Positions 6,902 through 16,314 are shown, numbered from the stretch's first letter. The stretch: 62,959 nt of DNA from Bacteroidales bacterium (GCA_022648545.1 JALCMP010000010.1:1-62959), one strand, 5' to 3'. Numbers and translations: made by a program. Notes: generated by a model from the letters alone, not told the origin.

Positions 6902-7683
6902 TGCAAAAAAAGAATAAAATGGGTTACGGAAAATGGATAGGAGGAGCTCTGGGATGGGCATTGCTTGGACCGATAGGAGGATTGCTCGGTTTTCTTCTGG
7001 GGTCGTCCTTAGATACGGGACAGTCTTTTTTAAACGGTAAGGAATATGCCGGGAGAGGTGCGGAAACCACTTATCGGGGAACCGGATCCATTCCCGGGGC
7101 GAGAAACAGTTTTCTAATATCCATGCTTGTCCTCTCTACTGCTGTAATGAAAGCAGACGGCAGAGTTATGAGAAGCGAGTTGGCCTATGTTAAGAATTTC
7201 ATACGTACGAATTTCGGAGAAGAAGCAGTACCGCAGGCTCTGCAGATATTGAAAGGATTGCTTAAACGCAAAATAAATCTCCAGCAGGTATGTGGCCAGA
7301 TAAATGTCTATATGCCTATGGAGCAAAGACTTCAACTTGTCCATTATCTTGTGGGAATAGCTATGGCGGATGGTAATGTGTCTTCTGCCGAAACGGATTG
7401 TATAAAAAGCATAGGCGGATATCTTAATATTTCCCCATCCGAAATTGAATCCATTCTGTCCATGTACCATATAACGGATGTCAATTCCGCATATAAGGTT
7501 CTTGGAATAGAACCATCTGCAACCGTTGAAGAAATAAAGAAAGCATATAAATCCATGGCTATGAAGCATCACCCCGACAGGGTTGCCACTCTTGGCGAGG
7601 ATGTGCGCAAAGCGGCCGAAGAGAAGTTTACCGCAATAAACCTCGCCTATGAAAAAATAAAGAAAGAACGCGGATTCGTTTAA
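6901..7683 (+). CDS. DjlA-like TerB/DnaJ-domain co-chaperone
   Basis: A 260-residue protein with a Gly-rich hydrophobic N-terminus (about 12-37), a TerB-like helical domain (about 70-180, with SMLVLSTAVMKADGRVMRSE and the acidic repeat AMADGNVSSAE), and a C-terminal J domain (about 193-258) with HPD at 224-226. The layout matches DjlA-type membrane-anchored DnaK co-chaperones. It starts on the coaE stop codon and is followed 25 bp later by the DUF5606 gene. An internal start (MGYGKW) at 6919 is possible. Confidence 0.87.
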   Translation: MQKKNKMGYGKWIGGALGWALLGPIGGLLGFLLGSSLDTGQSFLNGKEYAGRGAETTYRGTGSIPGARNSFLISMLVLSTAVMKADGRVMRSELAYVKNFIRTNFGEEAVPQALQILKGLLKRKINLQQVCGQINVYMPMEQRLQLVHYLVGIAMADGNVSSAETDCIKSIGGYLNISPSEIESILSMYHITDVNSAYKVLGIEPSATVEEIKKAYKSMAMKHHPDRVATLGEDVRKAAEEKFTAINLAYEKIKKERGFV

Positions 7684-7708
7684 AAAAATAAAAGCAAATC
7701 ATATCATT

Positions 7709-8173
7709 ATGAAAACGAAATTAAAGGATATCGTAACAATAAGCGGCCAGCCAGGTCTTTTCACCTATCTGACCCAGACTCCTAAAGGCCCTATCGTAGA
7801 GGCTTTTGCAACAAAAAAGAGAAATTGTACCGGCCTGCAGGCAAAGATCACTTCACTGTCAGATGTCTCTATTTACACATCGGAAGGCGAAGCCAAACTG
7901 CGCGAAGTCTTCGACGGCATGACAAAGGTGCTGGCCGGTGCTGAAGCTCCGTCGGGAAAAAGCAACGCTTCCGTTCTAAAGGAATTTTTTGAAAAGGTTC
8001 TTCCGGATTACGATCGCGACAAATTTTATGTATCGCATATGAAAAAGGTCGTCGATTGGTACAATCTTCTCAAAAAGTACGCTTCGGTAGATTTTGAAGA
8101 CGAAAAGACTGAAGAAGATGGAGAAGCGAAATCGGAAGATGGGGAAGAAGCCGCGGACAAGAAGAAGGATTAA
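7709..8173 (+). CDS. DUF5606 family protein
   Basis: A 154-residue soluble protein. LKDIVTISGQPGLF at the N-terminus, followed by a short beta-rich domain (VSIYTSEGEAKLREVF) and a helical part, is the layout I associate with the Bacteroidota DUF5606 family; the function is unknown. The last ~25 residues are Glu/Lys-rich and probably disordered. It lies 8 bp before rimO and shares the operon direction. The family name is from memory and was not searched. Confidence 0.7.
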   Translation: MKTKLKDIVTISGQPGLFTYLTQTPKGPIVEAFATKKRNCTGLQAKITSLSDVSIYTSEGEAKLREVFDGMTKVLAGAEAPSGKSNASVLKEFFEKVLPDYDRDKFYVSHMKKVVDWYNLLKKYASVDFEDEKTEEDGEAKSEDGEEAADKKKD

Positions 8174-8181
8174 CGTTTCTC

Positions 8182-9549
8182 ATGGCCGTAAAACGGATAC
8201 AACTTATAAGTCTCGGATGTTCCAAGAATCTTGTGGATTCGGAGCACCTCCTTGCGCAAATTGAGAAAAACGGAATTGAAATAATTCCCGAAGATAAAGA
8301 TCTTGCATCCGAAGGCTCTCTTGAGCCTGTAGATGCGGTTCTTATAAATACCTGCGGTTTTATCAACGATGCCAAGGAAGAATCCGTAAATACCATAATG
8401 CGCTGCATAGGACTTAAAAAGCGGAACATAGTACGTTCGGTGTATGTCTTCGGGTGTCTGTCGCAGCGGTATGGGAAAGAGCTCGAAAAGGAGATACCTG
8501 AGGTTGATGCATTTTTCGGAGTGCTTGATGTACGCAAGATTCTTGCGTCCCTTGGGGCGGATGAAAATGACGATTATCATTTGTGCCGCCATCTTACTAC
8601 GCCGAAACATTATGCTTATCTTAAGATAGCCGAAGGATGCGACAGGAGTTGTTCATATTGTGCAATTCCAGGGATAAGGGGCAGGTATGTTTCTTATCCT
8701 ATGGAGGATCTTGTTTCGGAAACGGAGTATCTGGCTTCACTGGGAGTACGAGAACTTATTGTGATCGCCCAGGATACTACATATTACGGGACCGATCTTT
8801 ACGGGAAGAAAATGCTTGCCCCGTTGTTGTCGAAACTTTGCAGAGTGGAAGGCATAGAATGGATACGGGTTCATTATTCATATCCTATGGGATTCCCGCT
8901 TGATTTTTTGGATGTGATGCGCAGCGAACCAAAAATTTGCAAGTATATGGATATTCCGTTGCAGCATTCTTCAACGAAGGTTCTCAAGGCAATGCGCCGT
9001 GGGGTGGATGAAAGTCAGACTCAGGCTATATTGGATAAAATAAGGAAGGATGTTCCGGGAATAACCATACGTACTACCATGATGGTTGGTCATCCGGGCG
9101 AGGATTCGAGGGAGTTCGAAGGTCTGCTCAGTTTTGTAAGGAAGAACAGATTCGACAGGCTCGGTGCTTTTATGTATTCGGAAGAGGAAGGGACTTACGG
9201 GGCTGCGCATTTTAAGGATTCGGTCAGGCAGTCAACAAAACAGCGCAGGTATGATGCATTGATGGAAACGCAGCAGAAAATATCACTTGAGCTTAATGAA
9301 AGAAAAGTAGGCGAAACAGTTACCGTAATAGTAGATTCTTATTCCGACGGGGTACTTCTGGCAAGAATGTCAGACCAGAGTCCCGATGTGGACGGCGGCG
9401 TTATAATAAATATAAAGAAGCCGTCGGGTTGTTATATGAAAGATGATTTTGATCCTTCGACTTTAATAGGTAATTTTGTTAAGGCAAGGATAACAGGAGC
9501 TGCCGAGTATGATCTTTATGCCGATTTTATCGGGCCTGTAATAGAATGA
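8182..9549 (+). CDS. rimO: ribosomal protein S12 methylthiotransferase
   Basis: A 455-residue radical-SAM enzyme that methylthiolates the conserved Asp of ribosomal protein S12. The N-terminal UPF0004 domain carries cluster ligands C13, C58 and C92 (SLGCSKN is the RimO signature). The radical-SAM motif CxxxCxxC is at C153, C157 and C160. A TRAM domain occupies the last ~65 residues (VGETVTVIVDSYSDG onwards). RimO is preferred over MiaB because of SLGCSKNxVDSE. Length is normal. Confidence 0.96.
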   Translation: MAVKRIQLISLGCSKNLVDSEHLLAQIEKNGIEIIPEDKDLASEGSLEPVDAVLINTCGFINDAKEESVNTIMRCIGLKKRNIVRSVYVFGCLSQRYGKELEKEIPEVDAFFGVLDVRKILASLGADENDDYHLCRHLTTPKHYAYLKIAEGCDRSCSYCAIPGIRGRYVSYPMEDLVSETEYLASLGVRELIVIAQDTTYYGTDLYGKKMLAPLLSKLCRVEGIEWIRVHYSYPMGFPLDFLDVMRSEPKICKYMDIPLQHSSTKVLKAMRRGVDESQTQAILDKIRKDVPGITIRTTMMVGHPGEDSREFEGLLSFVRKNRFDRLGAFMYSEEEGTYGAAHFKDSVRQSTKQRRYDALMETQQKISLELNERKVGETVTVIVDSYSDGVLLARMSDQSPDVDGGVIINIKKPSGCYMKDDFDPSTLIGNFVKARITGAAEYDLYADFIGPVIE

Positions 9550-9581
9550 ACATTGTGTACTAAACGTAATAAAACTAGAAA

Positions 9582-10328
9582 ATGAAATTATTGGAAGGTA
9601 AAGTAGCGCTGATTACCGGTGCTGCAAGGGGAATAGGCAAGGCCATTGCCCTTAAATTTGCTTCGGAAGGAGCTGATATAGCTTTTACGGATTTGGTCAT
9701 TGACGAAATAGGTGAAGCTACGAAAAAAGAAATAGAGGCACAGGGAGTGAGAGCTCTTGCCATAGCATCCAATGCTGCAAAGTTCGAAGAGGCGCAAGCC
9801 ACTGTCGACGAGGTTATAAAGAAGTTGGGGAAACTCGATATTCTGGTAAATAATGCCGGAATAACAAAAGACGGTCTTATGTTAAGGATGAGCGAGGCTC
9901 AGTGGGATGCCGTTTTAAACGTAAATCTAAAGTCCGCATTCAATTTCATACATGCCGTTTCCCCCGTTATGCTGCGTCAGCGTTCCGGAGCCATCATAAG
10001 CATGAGTTCTGTCGTTGGAGTACACGGAAATGCCGGACAGTGCAACTATTCCGCTTCCAAGGCCGGAATGATTGGTCTTACCAAATCAATAGCACAGGAA
10101 CTCGGTTCCAGAGGCGTAAGGGCTAATGCAGTTGCTCCCGGATTCATAATAACTGCCATGACTGAAAAATTGCCTGCCGAAATACGCAAGGAATGGGAGC
10201 AGAAAATTCCGTTGAGAAGAGGCGGTACGCCGGAAGATATAGCAAAAGTATGTTTATTCCTGGCCAGCGATCTTTCTTCTTATGTAACCGGACAGGTAAT
10301 TTCCGTATGCGGCGGCATGGAAATGTAG
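9582..10328 (+). CDS. fabG: 3-oxoacyl-ACP reductase
   Basis: A 248-residue short-chain dehydrogenase of fatty-acid elongation. The NADP-binding TGAARGIG is at 12-19, NNAG at 90-93, and the catalytic residues S143, Y156 and K160 (YSASK) are present. The close match along the full length to FabG, ending VTGQVISVCGGMEM, supports the specific call over a generic SDR. A strong terminator follows at 10380. Confidence 0.93.
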   Translation: MKLLEGKVALITGAARGIGKAIALKFASEGADIAFTDLVIDEIGEATKKEIEAQGVRALAIASNAAKFEEAQATVDEVIKKLGKLDILVNNAGITKDGLMLRMSEAQWDAVLNVNLKSAFNFIHAVSPVMLRQRSGAIISMSSVVGVHGNAGQCNYSASKAGMIGLTKSIAQELGSRGVRANAVAPGFIITAMTEKLPAEIRKEWEQKIPLRRGGTPEDIAKVCLFLASDLSSYVTGQVISVCGGMEM

Positions 10329-10379
10329 AAAGTTTTCCGGTGCGTCAGGTTGGGTTTTTCTTCCTGCGCAGAAAAAATT

Positions 10380-10412
10380 ACGCAGCAGAATTATTTTCTG
10401 CTGCGTTTTTTT
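10380..10412 (+). terminator. intrinsic terminator after fabG
   Basis: ACGCAGCAGAA (10380-10390) and TTCTGCTGCGT (10396-10406) form an 11-bp perfect stem with a 5-nt loop, followed by a T-run to 10412. It ends the nusB-to-fabG cluster. Confidence 0.92.
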
Positions 10413-10478
10413 GTAAGCGGAAGCAACCGCATGACCATTAACAATAAAGCATTGTAGATTAACGTTTTAATCCAGAAA

Positions 10479-10516
10479 CCCGACAGGTATGTTTCTGCAT
10501 CCTGACGGGATTTTTT
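10479..10516 (+). terminator. possible second terminator hairpin
   Basis: CCCGACAGG (10479-10487) and CCTGACGGG (10501-10509) pair with one mismatch, with extra ATG/CAT pairing inside the loop, followed by a T6 run at 10511-10516. It lies in the non-coding gap between fabG and the insertion-sequence remnant. Confidence 0.5.
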
Positions 10517-10564
10517 AAAGTCACTCGTACCAAAGATTCCTCGTCTTGAAAAAAGTTGACAGAT

Positions 10565-10759
10565 TTAATAATTGTTTGGAGAGGACACCATCCTGAAATA
10601 GGTTGTCATCTCTTTTTTCAAAGATAATGTTTTTATTCCATACCTTTTGCTTATTGTCTCAATGGGGTTCCCGGATAAATATTTATGTAACATCTTCCAT
10701 TTTAGAATGGCTTGCCTTTCTTTGATAGTTGTTCCTATTTTTACTTGTTTTAGTGTCAA
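10565..10759 (-). pseudogene. orfA-like transposase fragment
   Basis: A 64-codon frame with a TTG start inside the right inverted repeat. The stretch KWKMLHKYLSGNPIETISKRYGIKTLSLKKEM reads like the helix-turn-helix of an IS3-type orfA product, but the frame ends soon afterwards and no catalytic DDE part follows. It fills almost all of the 179-bp element bounded by inverted repeats. I treat it as a decayed remnant. Confidence 0.4.
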
Positions 10760-10770
10760 CCTATTTCAGG
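10592..10770. mobile_element. insertion-sequence remnant or MITE with 14-bp inverted repeats
   Basis: CCTGAAATAGGTTG at 10592-10605 is repeated in inverted orientation as CAACCTATTTCAGG at 10757-10770; the match continues loosely inwards (TGTCA/TGACA). The 179-bp interior contains only an orfA-like fragment. No clear target duplication flanks it. The repeats resemble IS3-family ends of Bacteroidota. It lies in the gap between the fabG terminator and the lipoprotein gene. Confidence 0.6.
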
Positions 10771-10862
10771 GCCAGACAAAAGGGAGCTTTCAGGCGGAAG
10801 TTTGTATTACGGCAAAGATTTTGAGATAAATTTTATGGTTTGGAATAATATATGTTATATTT

Positions 10863-11876
10863 ATGGATATAATTTCGAATGTTATGATTTGCAGGTTTTT
10901 TAATGGAGCGATTGTTGTGGCTTCGCTGGCTCTTTTCTTTTCGGCATGTGCTCCGGTAAGGTCGTACATGGATGTGGATGTGAAGGTTCCCGTAGAAAAT
11001 GGAGTCGATTTCAATAATAAAACGGTTGCTATTTTTACCGTAACGCCGGGCGATAGTCTGGATAGTTTGCTTATAAACAAGGTTGCAGTGGGGCTGGCGT
11101 CGAAAATGGAAGAGGATTCCGGAACCGACAGCAGCATGGTTGATGTTTATGCCATTCCGGAAAATAAATTCGTGGGATTGCCTTCAATGCATACGGGCGT
11201 GGGGGGGTCTGTAGATACGCTCGGCCACAGTATATATTATTCGCAAATGATGTTGAAAACAGGAGCGGATGCCCAGATAATCCTCAGCGGCCTGCGCTTT
11301 TCGGATTTCATACCCGGTGAAAACGATTTCGATGATGTAATTACCTTGTTTCTACCTTATTCCGTAAATGTTGACATATATGATGCCCTTAATGACAAGT
11401 TGCTCTTTTTTAAAAAGATATCTGATACGATGACGGTGAATATTTCCACTGCTTCTACGAATCGTAATGAGATAGAGAGAATATTGCATGATAATCTCTC
11501 TATTATTTCCGGAAAAATAGGGGAATCGCTGTCGGGGTACTTCATGAGCTACTGGGCGAAGACTAATATCATGCTTATAAACTATTATGATCATCCGGAA
11601 TGGAATAGTCCGTATACCAAGGCAAGAAATTTCATGTGGGACAAAGCCATAGAGGAATGGATGCCTCTTACTGAATTGAAAAACAATGTTAAGGCTTCGT
11701 TCGCAGCATACAATATTGCCGTGGGGTGCCAGATGCTCGGGAAGTTCGATCTCGGAATAAAATGGGTGAATATAAGTTTGCAAAAATATAAATTCAGCGA
11801 ATCGTTTGCACTTAAGCAGCAACTCGAGAAATTGAAATCATATCAGAGCCATGTGCTGAAAGAAAACGTAAAGTAA
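10863..11876 (+). CDS. DUF6340-like lipoprotein with TPR-like C-terminus
   Basis: A 337-residue predicted lipoprotein: hydrophobic signal segment at about 14-28 and a lipobox-type FFSAC with Cys29, or the same signal from a start at 10884/10887. The body has alternating beta segments; the C-terminal ~110 residues (WDKAIEEWMPLTELKN, AAYNIAVGCQMLGKFDLGI) form TPR-like helices. This layout matches what I recall of the Bacteroidota DUF6340 family, whose function is unknown. It stands alone on the plus strand, facing yicC with 23 bp between stops. No TAnnTTTG box was found upstream. Confidence 0.6.
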   Translation: MDIISNVMICRFFNGAIVVASLALFFSACAPVRSYMDVDVKVPVENGVDFNNKTVAIFTVTPGDSLDSLLINKVAVGLASKMEEDSGTDSSMVDVYAIPENKFVGLPSMHTGVGGSVDTLGHSIYYSQMMLKTGADAQIILSGLRFSDFIPGENDFDDVITLFLPYSVNVDIYDALNDKLLFFKKISDTMTVNISTASTNRNEIERILHDNLSIISGKIGESLSGYFMSYWAKTNIMLINYYDHPEWNSPYTKARNFMWDKAIEEWMPLTELKNNVKASFAAYNIAVGCQMLGKFDLGIKWVNISLQKYKFSESFALKQQLEKLKSYQSHVLKENVK

Positions 11877-11899
11877 TAGCTCCGAGACAGTGTGTCCCG

Positions 11900-12775
11900 T
11901 TATAATATATTAAGGGATTGCTCTTTTATTTTGTCGAGTTCATATTTCATCTTTACTACAACTTTCTGTATTTCAGCATGGTTTGCTTTTGAGCCTAGAG
12001 TATTAATCTCACGTCCCATTTCCTGAGCTATAAAGCCGAGCTTTTTGCCCGGGAACTGTTCTCCTTCTATTGTTTCCAAAAAATATTTGCAGTGCTGGCG
12101 CAGACGTACCTTTTCTTCGTTAATGTCGAGTTTCTCCAGATAGTAAACTAATTCCTGTTCCAGACGATTTTCGTCATGAGATATTTTCAGATCTTCCATT
12201 CTTTTTAACAATCTTTCGCGGATTGCAGGAATGCGTTCGCTTTCGTATTTTTCTACTTCGGGAATATAAGATGCAATTAACAAGGCTCTTTTGCTTACAT
12301 CCCCGTACAGGACGGCTCCTTCTTTTGCCCTGAATTCTTTAAGGGCTTTCACGGCCTTTCTTATTGCGTCAAAAAACAGGTTCCAGCTCTCATCGGATAA
12401 TTCCTGTCGCGGTGCTTCGATGACGTTTGGCATCTGGAGGATAGCTGCGGTAAGTACGTCGTCCGGGTTCTCTTGTTTTTCGGTTTTGCTGGAAAGTCCA
12501 GCAATTTGTGCGGCATAGTCCTTGAAAAGGTCGGTGTTGATAATGGCCCTTTTGCATGCTCCGTTTTCTTCATAATTGGCGAAAAGTTCTATGGTTCCTC
12601 TGTTAAGTTCGGATGCAAGGTATTTTCTTATTTCCATTTCCTTTTCTCGGGGGATTAGCTGCGTTTTTATATTTACGTCGGCGTTTTTACCGTTGAGGGT
12701 TCTTATTTCTATTGCTATTTTTCCCGAGGGAAGCACGCATTCGGCTTTCCCGTATCCTGTCATTGATTCAATCAT
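11900..12775 (-). CDS. YicC/YloC-type endoribonuclease
   Basis: A 291-residue protein starting MIESMTGYGKAE, the invariant YicC start, and ending with the conserved block LGSKANHAEIQKVVVKMK (DUF1732 region), where members usually read T(L/I)xSKxxxxxIxxxvVxxK. The E. coli YicC and B. subtilis YloC proteins are endoribonucleases. Length is normal. It is divergent from glnS, with 86 bp between starts. Confidence 0.93.
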   Translation of the reverse strand: MIESMTGYGKAECVLPSGKIAIEIRTLNGKNADVNIKTQLIPREKEMEIRKYLASELNRGTIELFANYEENGACKRAIINTDLFKDYAAQIAGLSSKTEKQENPDDVLTAAILQMPNVIEAPRQELSDESWNLFFDAIRKAVKALKEFRAKEGAVLYGDVSKRALLIASYIPEVEKYESERIPAIRERLLKRMEDLKISHDENRLEQELVYYLEKLDINEEKVRLRQHCKYFLETIEGEQFPGKKLGFIAQEMGREINTLGSKANHAEIQKVVVKMKYELDKIKEQSLNIL

Positions 12776-12828
12776 TGTCTTTAATTATCGGTGAAGCGCT
12801 AAAATAGAAAACTTTTACGAGAATTGTA

Positions 12829-12836
12829 TATATTTG
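12829..12836 (+). promoter_or_regulatory. candidate -7 box of glnS
   Basis: TATATTTG fits TAnnTTTG and lies 25 bp before the glnS ATG. No good -33 TTTG is present 19-21 bp upstream. Confidence 0.5.
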
Positions 12837-12861
12837 CAAGGCTATTGTAGAATAAAATAAA

Positions 12862-14550
12862 ATGGATTCTGATCATCAAAAAAATTTTCTCGAAGAAATT
12901 ATCGAAAGTGATTTGGCGAGCGGACGTGTAAAATCCGTAGTTACGAGATTCCCTCCGGAGCCGAACGGCTATCTTCATATAGGGCACGCAAAGAGCATAT
13001 GTCTGAATTTCGGACTGGCTGAAAAATACGGTGGAAAAACGAATATTCGTTTTGACGATACCAATCCTACAAAGGAAGACGAAGAATATGTTGATTCAAT
13101 AAAGGAAGATGTAAAATGGCTGGGGTTCAAGTGGGCCAACGAATTTTATGCTTCCGATTATTTCGATCAGCTTTACGAATGGGCCAAGGAGCTTATAAAA
13201 AAAGGCTTTGCGTATGTGGACGACCAGTCTCAGGAAGAAATCCACAAGGGACGCGGAACTATTAACGAACCGGGGAAGGAGAGTCCATACAGAAACAGGA
13301 GCGTAGAAGAGAATTTGCTCCTTTTCGAAGAAATGAAAGAAGGTAAATACAAGGAAGGAGAAAAGGTCCTGAGGGCTAAGATCGATATGTCGAGTCCCAA
13401 TATGCTTTTCCGCGATCCTCTGATGTACCGCATTAATTATACTCCGCACCACAGGACGGGGACGAAATGGTGTATTTATCCTATGTATGATTATGCTCAT
13501 GGCGAGAGCGATTCCATTGAAGGAATAACACATTCGATATGTACGCTCGAGTTCGACGTTCACAGACCGTTGTACAACTGGTTTATAGAACATCTCGGAA
13601 TATTTCATTCCCATCAGTACGAATTCGCACGTCTTAATCTTACTTACACGCTTATGAGCAAGAGAAAGCTCCGCGAGCTTGTTCAGGAAAAATATGTAAG
13701 CGGATGGGATGATCCGCGCATGCCTACCATATGCGGAATACGCCGCAAGGGGTACACCCCCGAGAGCATAAGGATGTTTGCCGAGAAAGTGGGAGTTGCA
13801 AAGCGCGACAACATAATAGATATTTCTCTTTTGGAATGGTGTGTAAGGGAAGATCTGAATGCGCGTTCCAATAGATATATGGCAGTGCTTGACCCTCTTA
13901 GAGTTGTTATCACCAATTGGGAAGAGGGGCACGGCGAAATATTCGAAGGTCCGCTTAATCCGGCCGACAAGGAAGGGGCTAAACGCAATGTCCCTTTTTC
14001 GGGCGTGATTTATATCGACCGTGCCGATTTCATGGAGGAGCCTCCCAAAAAGTATTTCCGTCTCAAACCGGGCGGGGAAGTAAGGCTGAAGTATGCATAT
14101 ATTATAAAGTGTAACGAAGTAATAAAGGATCACGACGGAAATGTGATCGAGCTGCATTGTACCTATGATCCGTCGAGTAAACCGGGCGCCGGTGAATGGC
14201 GTTCGGTAAAAGGAACGATTCACTGGGTTTCTGTTGCTGATTGCAAACCTGTCGAGGTTCGTTTATTCGATACATTGTTTAGCGAACCGAATATGGATTC
14301 GATTCCGGAAGATAAGGATTACAAGGATTATCTTAATCCCGAATCCCTCGTGGTTTCGCATGCCTATGCCGAACCTGCCCTGCTGGAGGATAAGTCTGGT
14401 ATAGCCGTGCAGTTCGAACGAGTGGGATATTTCTACAGAGATTTGAAGGCTGAGCAGGAAGAGGCTTCGGATGGGGGAAACGTGGTAGGGGGGCCTGTGT
14501 TTAACAGAACTGCTACCCTTCGTGATAATTTTAAGGCAGGGAAGAAATAA
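12862..14550 (+). CDS. glnS: glutaminyl-tRNA synthetase
   Basis: A 562-residue class I aminoacyl-tRNA synthetase. HIGH is at 39-42 (PPEPNGYLHIGHAKS), the KMSKS-equivalent MSKRK at 265-269, and the anticodon-binding beta-barrel covers about 340-555. PPEPNG separates GlnRS from bacterial GluRS. Presence of GlnRS implies direct Gln-tRNA charging. rfbA follows after 21 bp and may be cotranscribed. Confidence 0.97.
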   Translation: MDSDHQKNFLEEIIESDLASGRVKSVVTRFPPEPNGYLHIGHAKSICLNFGLAEKYGGKTNIRFDDTNPTKEDEEYVDSIKEDVKWLGFKWANEFYASDYFDQLYEWAKELIKKGFAYVDDQSQEEIHKGRGTINEPGKESPYRNRSVEENLLLFEEMKEGKYKEGEKVLRAKIDMSSPNMLFRDPLMYRINYTPHHRTGTKWCIYPMYDYAHGESDSIEGITHSICTLEFDVHRPLYNWFIEHLGIFHSHQYEFARLNLTYTLMSKRKLRELVQEKYVSGWDDPRMPTICGIRRKGYTPESIRMFAEKVGVAKRDNIIDISLLEWCVREDLNARSNRYMAVLDPLRVVITNWEEGHGEIFEGPLNPADKEGAKRNVPFSGVIYIDRADFMEEPPKKYFRLKPGGEVRLKYAYIIKCNEVIKDHDGNVIELHCTYDPSSKPGAGEWRSVKGTIHWVSVADCKPVEVRLFDTLFSEPNMDSIPEDKDYKDYLNPESLVVSHAYAEPALLEDKSGIAVQFERVGYFYRDLKAEQEEASDGGNVVGGPVFNRTATLRDNFKAGKK

Positions 14551-14571
14551 GAAAAACTAAATATCTAAACT

Positions 14572-15453
14572 ATGAAAGGTATCGTCTTGGCTGGTGGCTC
14601 GGGTACCAGATTATATCCGATTACCAAAGGAGTCAGCAAACAGCTTCTGCCTGTTTTTGATAAGCCGATGGTTTATTACCCTGTTTCGGTTTTGATGCTG
14701 GCCGGTATAAGGGAAATCCTTATAATTTCAACGCCATATGATTTGCCTTTGTTTAAAAAGCTTTTAGGTGACGGATCCGATTACGGGGTAGAATTCTCAT
14801 ATGCTGAACAACCTTATCCCGGCGGTCTTGCACAGGCTTTTACCATAGGAGAAAGTTTTATTGGAGGCGACAGCGTTTGTCTTATTCTCGGCGATAATAT
14901 TTTTTACGGGCAGAGTTTTACTTCTATGTTGCTTAAGGCGGTAAAGGATGCGGAATATTCGTCTCTTGCAACTGTTTTCGGGTATTGGGTAAAAGATCCG
15001 GAAAGATTCGGCGTTGTGAAATTTGATAACTCCGGCAGGGTTTTGAGCATAGAAGAAAAGCCTTCTGAGCCTAAAAGTAATTATGCTGTGGTAGGTCTTT
15101 ATTTTTACCCGAACAAGGTCGTTGATATTGCAAAGAAGATAAAACCGTCTGCGCGCGGCGAACTGGAAATAACTACCGTAAACCAGTGTTTCCTGAGAGA
15201 TGGAGATCTTAATGTTCAGATTCTCGGAAGAGGCTTTGCGTGGCTTGATACCGGAACGCAGGATTCTTTAAGTCAGGCTTCGTCTTTTATAGAGTCTGTA
15301 GAAAAACGCCAGGGTTTGCAAATAGCGTGTCTTGAAGAAATTGCTTTCCGAAAGAAATGGATAACTGCAGATAAATTACGTGCTCTTGCCGCTCCGATGG
15401 TTAAAAACGAGTACGGACAATATCTTCTCCGTCTGGCCGACGATAATATGTAG
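14572..15453 (+). CDS. rfbA: glucose-1-phosphate thymidylyltransferase
   Basis: A 293-residue nucleotidyltransferase that makes dTDP-glucose, the first step of dTDP-L-rhamnose synthesis. [11 protein letters not shown] at 8-18 and [16 protein letters not shown] are RmlA signatures; GDNIFYG and the [19 protein letters not shown] region also match. It is separated by about 17 kb from rfbC-rfbD-rfbB, which supply the later steps. A hairpin follows the stop. Confidence 0.96.
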   Translation: MKGIVLAGGSGTRLYPITKGVSKQLLPVFDKPMVYYPVSVLMLAGIREILIISTPYDLPLFKKLLGDGSDYGVEFSYAEQPYPGGLAQAFTIGESFIGGDSVCLILGDNIFYGQSFTSMLLKAVKDAEYSSLATVFGYWVKDPERFGVVKFDNSGRVLSIEEKPSEPKSNYAVVGLYFYPNKVVDIAKKIKPSARGELEITTVNQCFLRDGDLNVQILGRGFAWLDTGTQDSLSQASSFIESVEKRQGLQIACLEEIAFRKKWITADKLRALAAPMVKNEYGQYLLRLADDNM

Positions 15454-15482
15454 GCGTTTTCTACTGCGGCGTGAAAATATAA

Positions 15483-15515
15483 GAAAACAGCTGCGGGTTG
15501 TTCCGACAGCTGTTT
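15483..15515. terminator. hairpin between convergent genes
   Basis: AAACAGCTG (15485-15493) and CAGCTGTTT (15507-15515) form a 9-bp stem, extended by CGG/CCG inside. On the minus strand it is followed by a T-containing tail (TTTTCTTATATTTT), so it most likely terminates the minus-strand Spy-like gene and may also stop rfbA transcripts. Confidence 0.65.
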
Positions 15516-15558
15516 CCACAAAATGAATTACCTATTTGAAAATTATTCCCTGAACGGG

Positions 15559-16095
15559 CTATTTTTCCTTACATTCTGATTTGCATTCTTTTTTAGCCTT
15601 GTTGTTTTTATTGGAAGACATATTCATATGCCTGTTCCTTTGGTGTTTTGCAACCTCTGATTTATATTTTTCCAATTGTTCCTGAGTCAGAACGCCATTG
15701 CCAAGTTCCGAATAGGCCTGGTCTTTAATAGCCTGCATCTTTTTATGCCTTTTAGCCATATTGGCTTTCATGTTTTCTTTCCGGTTTTGCATTTGCATGT
15801 TTTGGCTATTCATATTCTTCTTTCCTGCCTTAACGCCCATTTCATTACGTCTAGGCATTGCTTTTCTCATTGCTTTGAATTCCTTCATAAAGATAGCCTT
15901 TGCTTTTGCAGTTTGCTCTTCGGAAAGATTGAATTCCTTCTGCAAATGATTGGCCTTGTGCCGGGCCATCATTTCAGGGTTGGCTTTTTTTCTTTGTCTC
16001 TTGCCATTCATATGGCAGTTATCGTTCTGTGCTGAAACTGCTCCTGCAGACAACATCAAAACCGCTACTGTGAGGATGGATAAAATTTTTTTCAT
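15559..16095 (-). CDS. Spy/CpxP-like Met-rich periplasmic protein
   Basis: A 178-residue exported protein with a cleavable signal peptide (MKKILSILTVAVLMLSAGAVSA, cut near residue 22). The mature part has the Spy-type helical motifs LQKEFNLSEEQTAKAKAIF and NGVLTQEQLEKYKSE (LTxEQ boxes). Between them is a Met/Asn/Arg/Lys-rich stretch (about 95-130), and the C-terminus is basic with two Cys (KKECKSECKEK). The Spy family are ATP-independent periplasmic chaperones, some with metal-responsive roles. Metal binding here is only suggested by composition. The gene is a tandem paralogue of the one at 16315-16734. Confidence 0.7.
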   Translation of the reverse strand: MKKILSILTVAVLMLSAGAVSAQNDNCHMNGKRQRKKANPEMMARHKANHLQKEFNLSEEQTAKAKAIFMKEFKAMRKAMPRRNEMGVKAGKKNMNSQNMQMQNRKENMKANMAKRHKKMQAIKDQAYSELGNGVLTQEQLEKYKSEVAKHQRNRHMNMSSNKNNKAKKECKSECKEK

Positions 16096-16161
16096 GATCT
16101 AATGTATTTTATAACTTTCATAATTTAGACGCCGGTTAAAAGAAAAGGTTTAACGCGATTG

Positions 16162-16197
16162 AAAAAAAAAGAGGATGGCTAAATTCTAGCCATCCTC
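16162..16197 (-). terminator. intrinsic terminator of second Spy-like gene
   Basis: GAGGATGGCTA (16171-16181) and TAGCCATCCTC (16187-16197) form a perfect 11-bp stem with a 5-nt loop. On the minus strand it is followed by nine T (16170-16162). It separates the two minus-strand Spy-like genes, which are therefore probably separate transcripts. Confidence 0.92.
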
Positions 16198-16314
16198 CGT
16201 GTACAAAATACGTTTTTGAGTAACTATTTTAAGTTGTTCAAACTATTAAAACAATACTTGGATTGCAATAAATTGTTTGTATTTAGTTACTTAAGAATTA
16301 TTTTATCTGATTTT

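Noticed and set aside
13096-14223. Long 375-codon open frame antisense to glnS
   Set aside because: It is a shadow of a highly conserved tRNA synthetase gene; the translated product has no family likeness and is rich in His/Arg/Tyr as expected from reverse reading.
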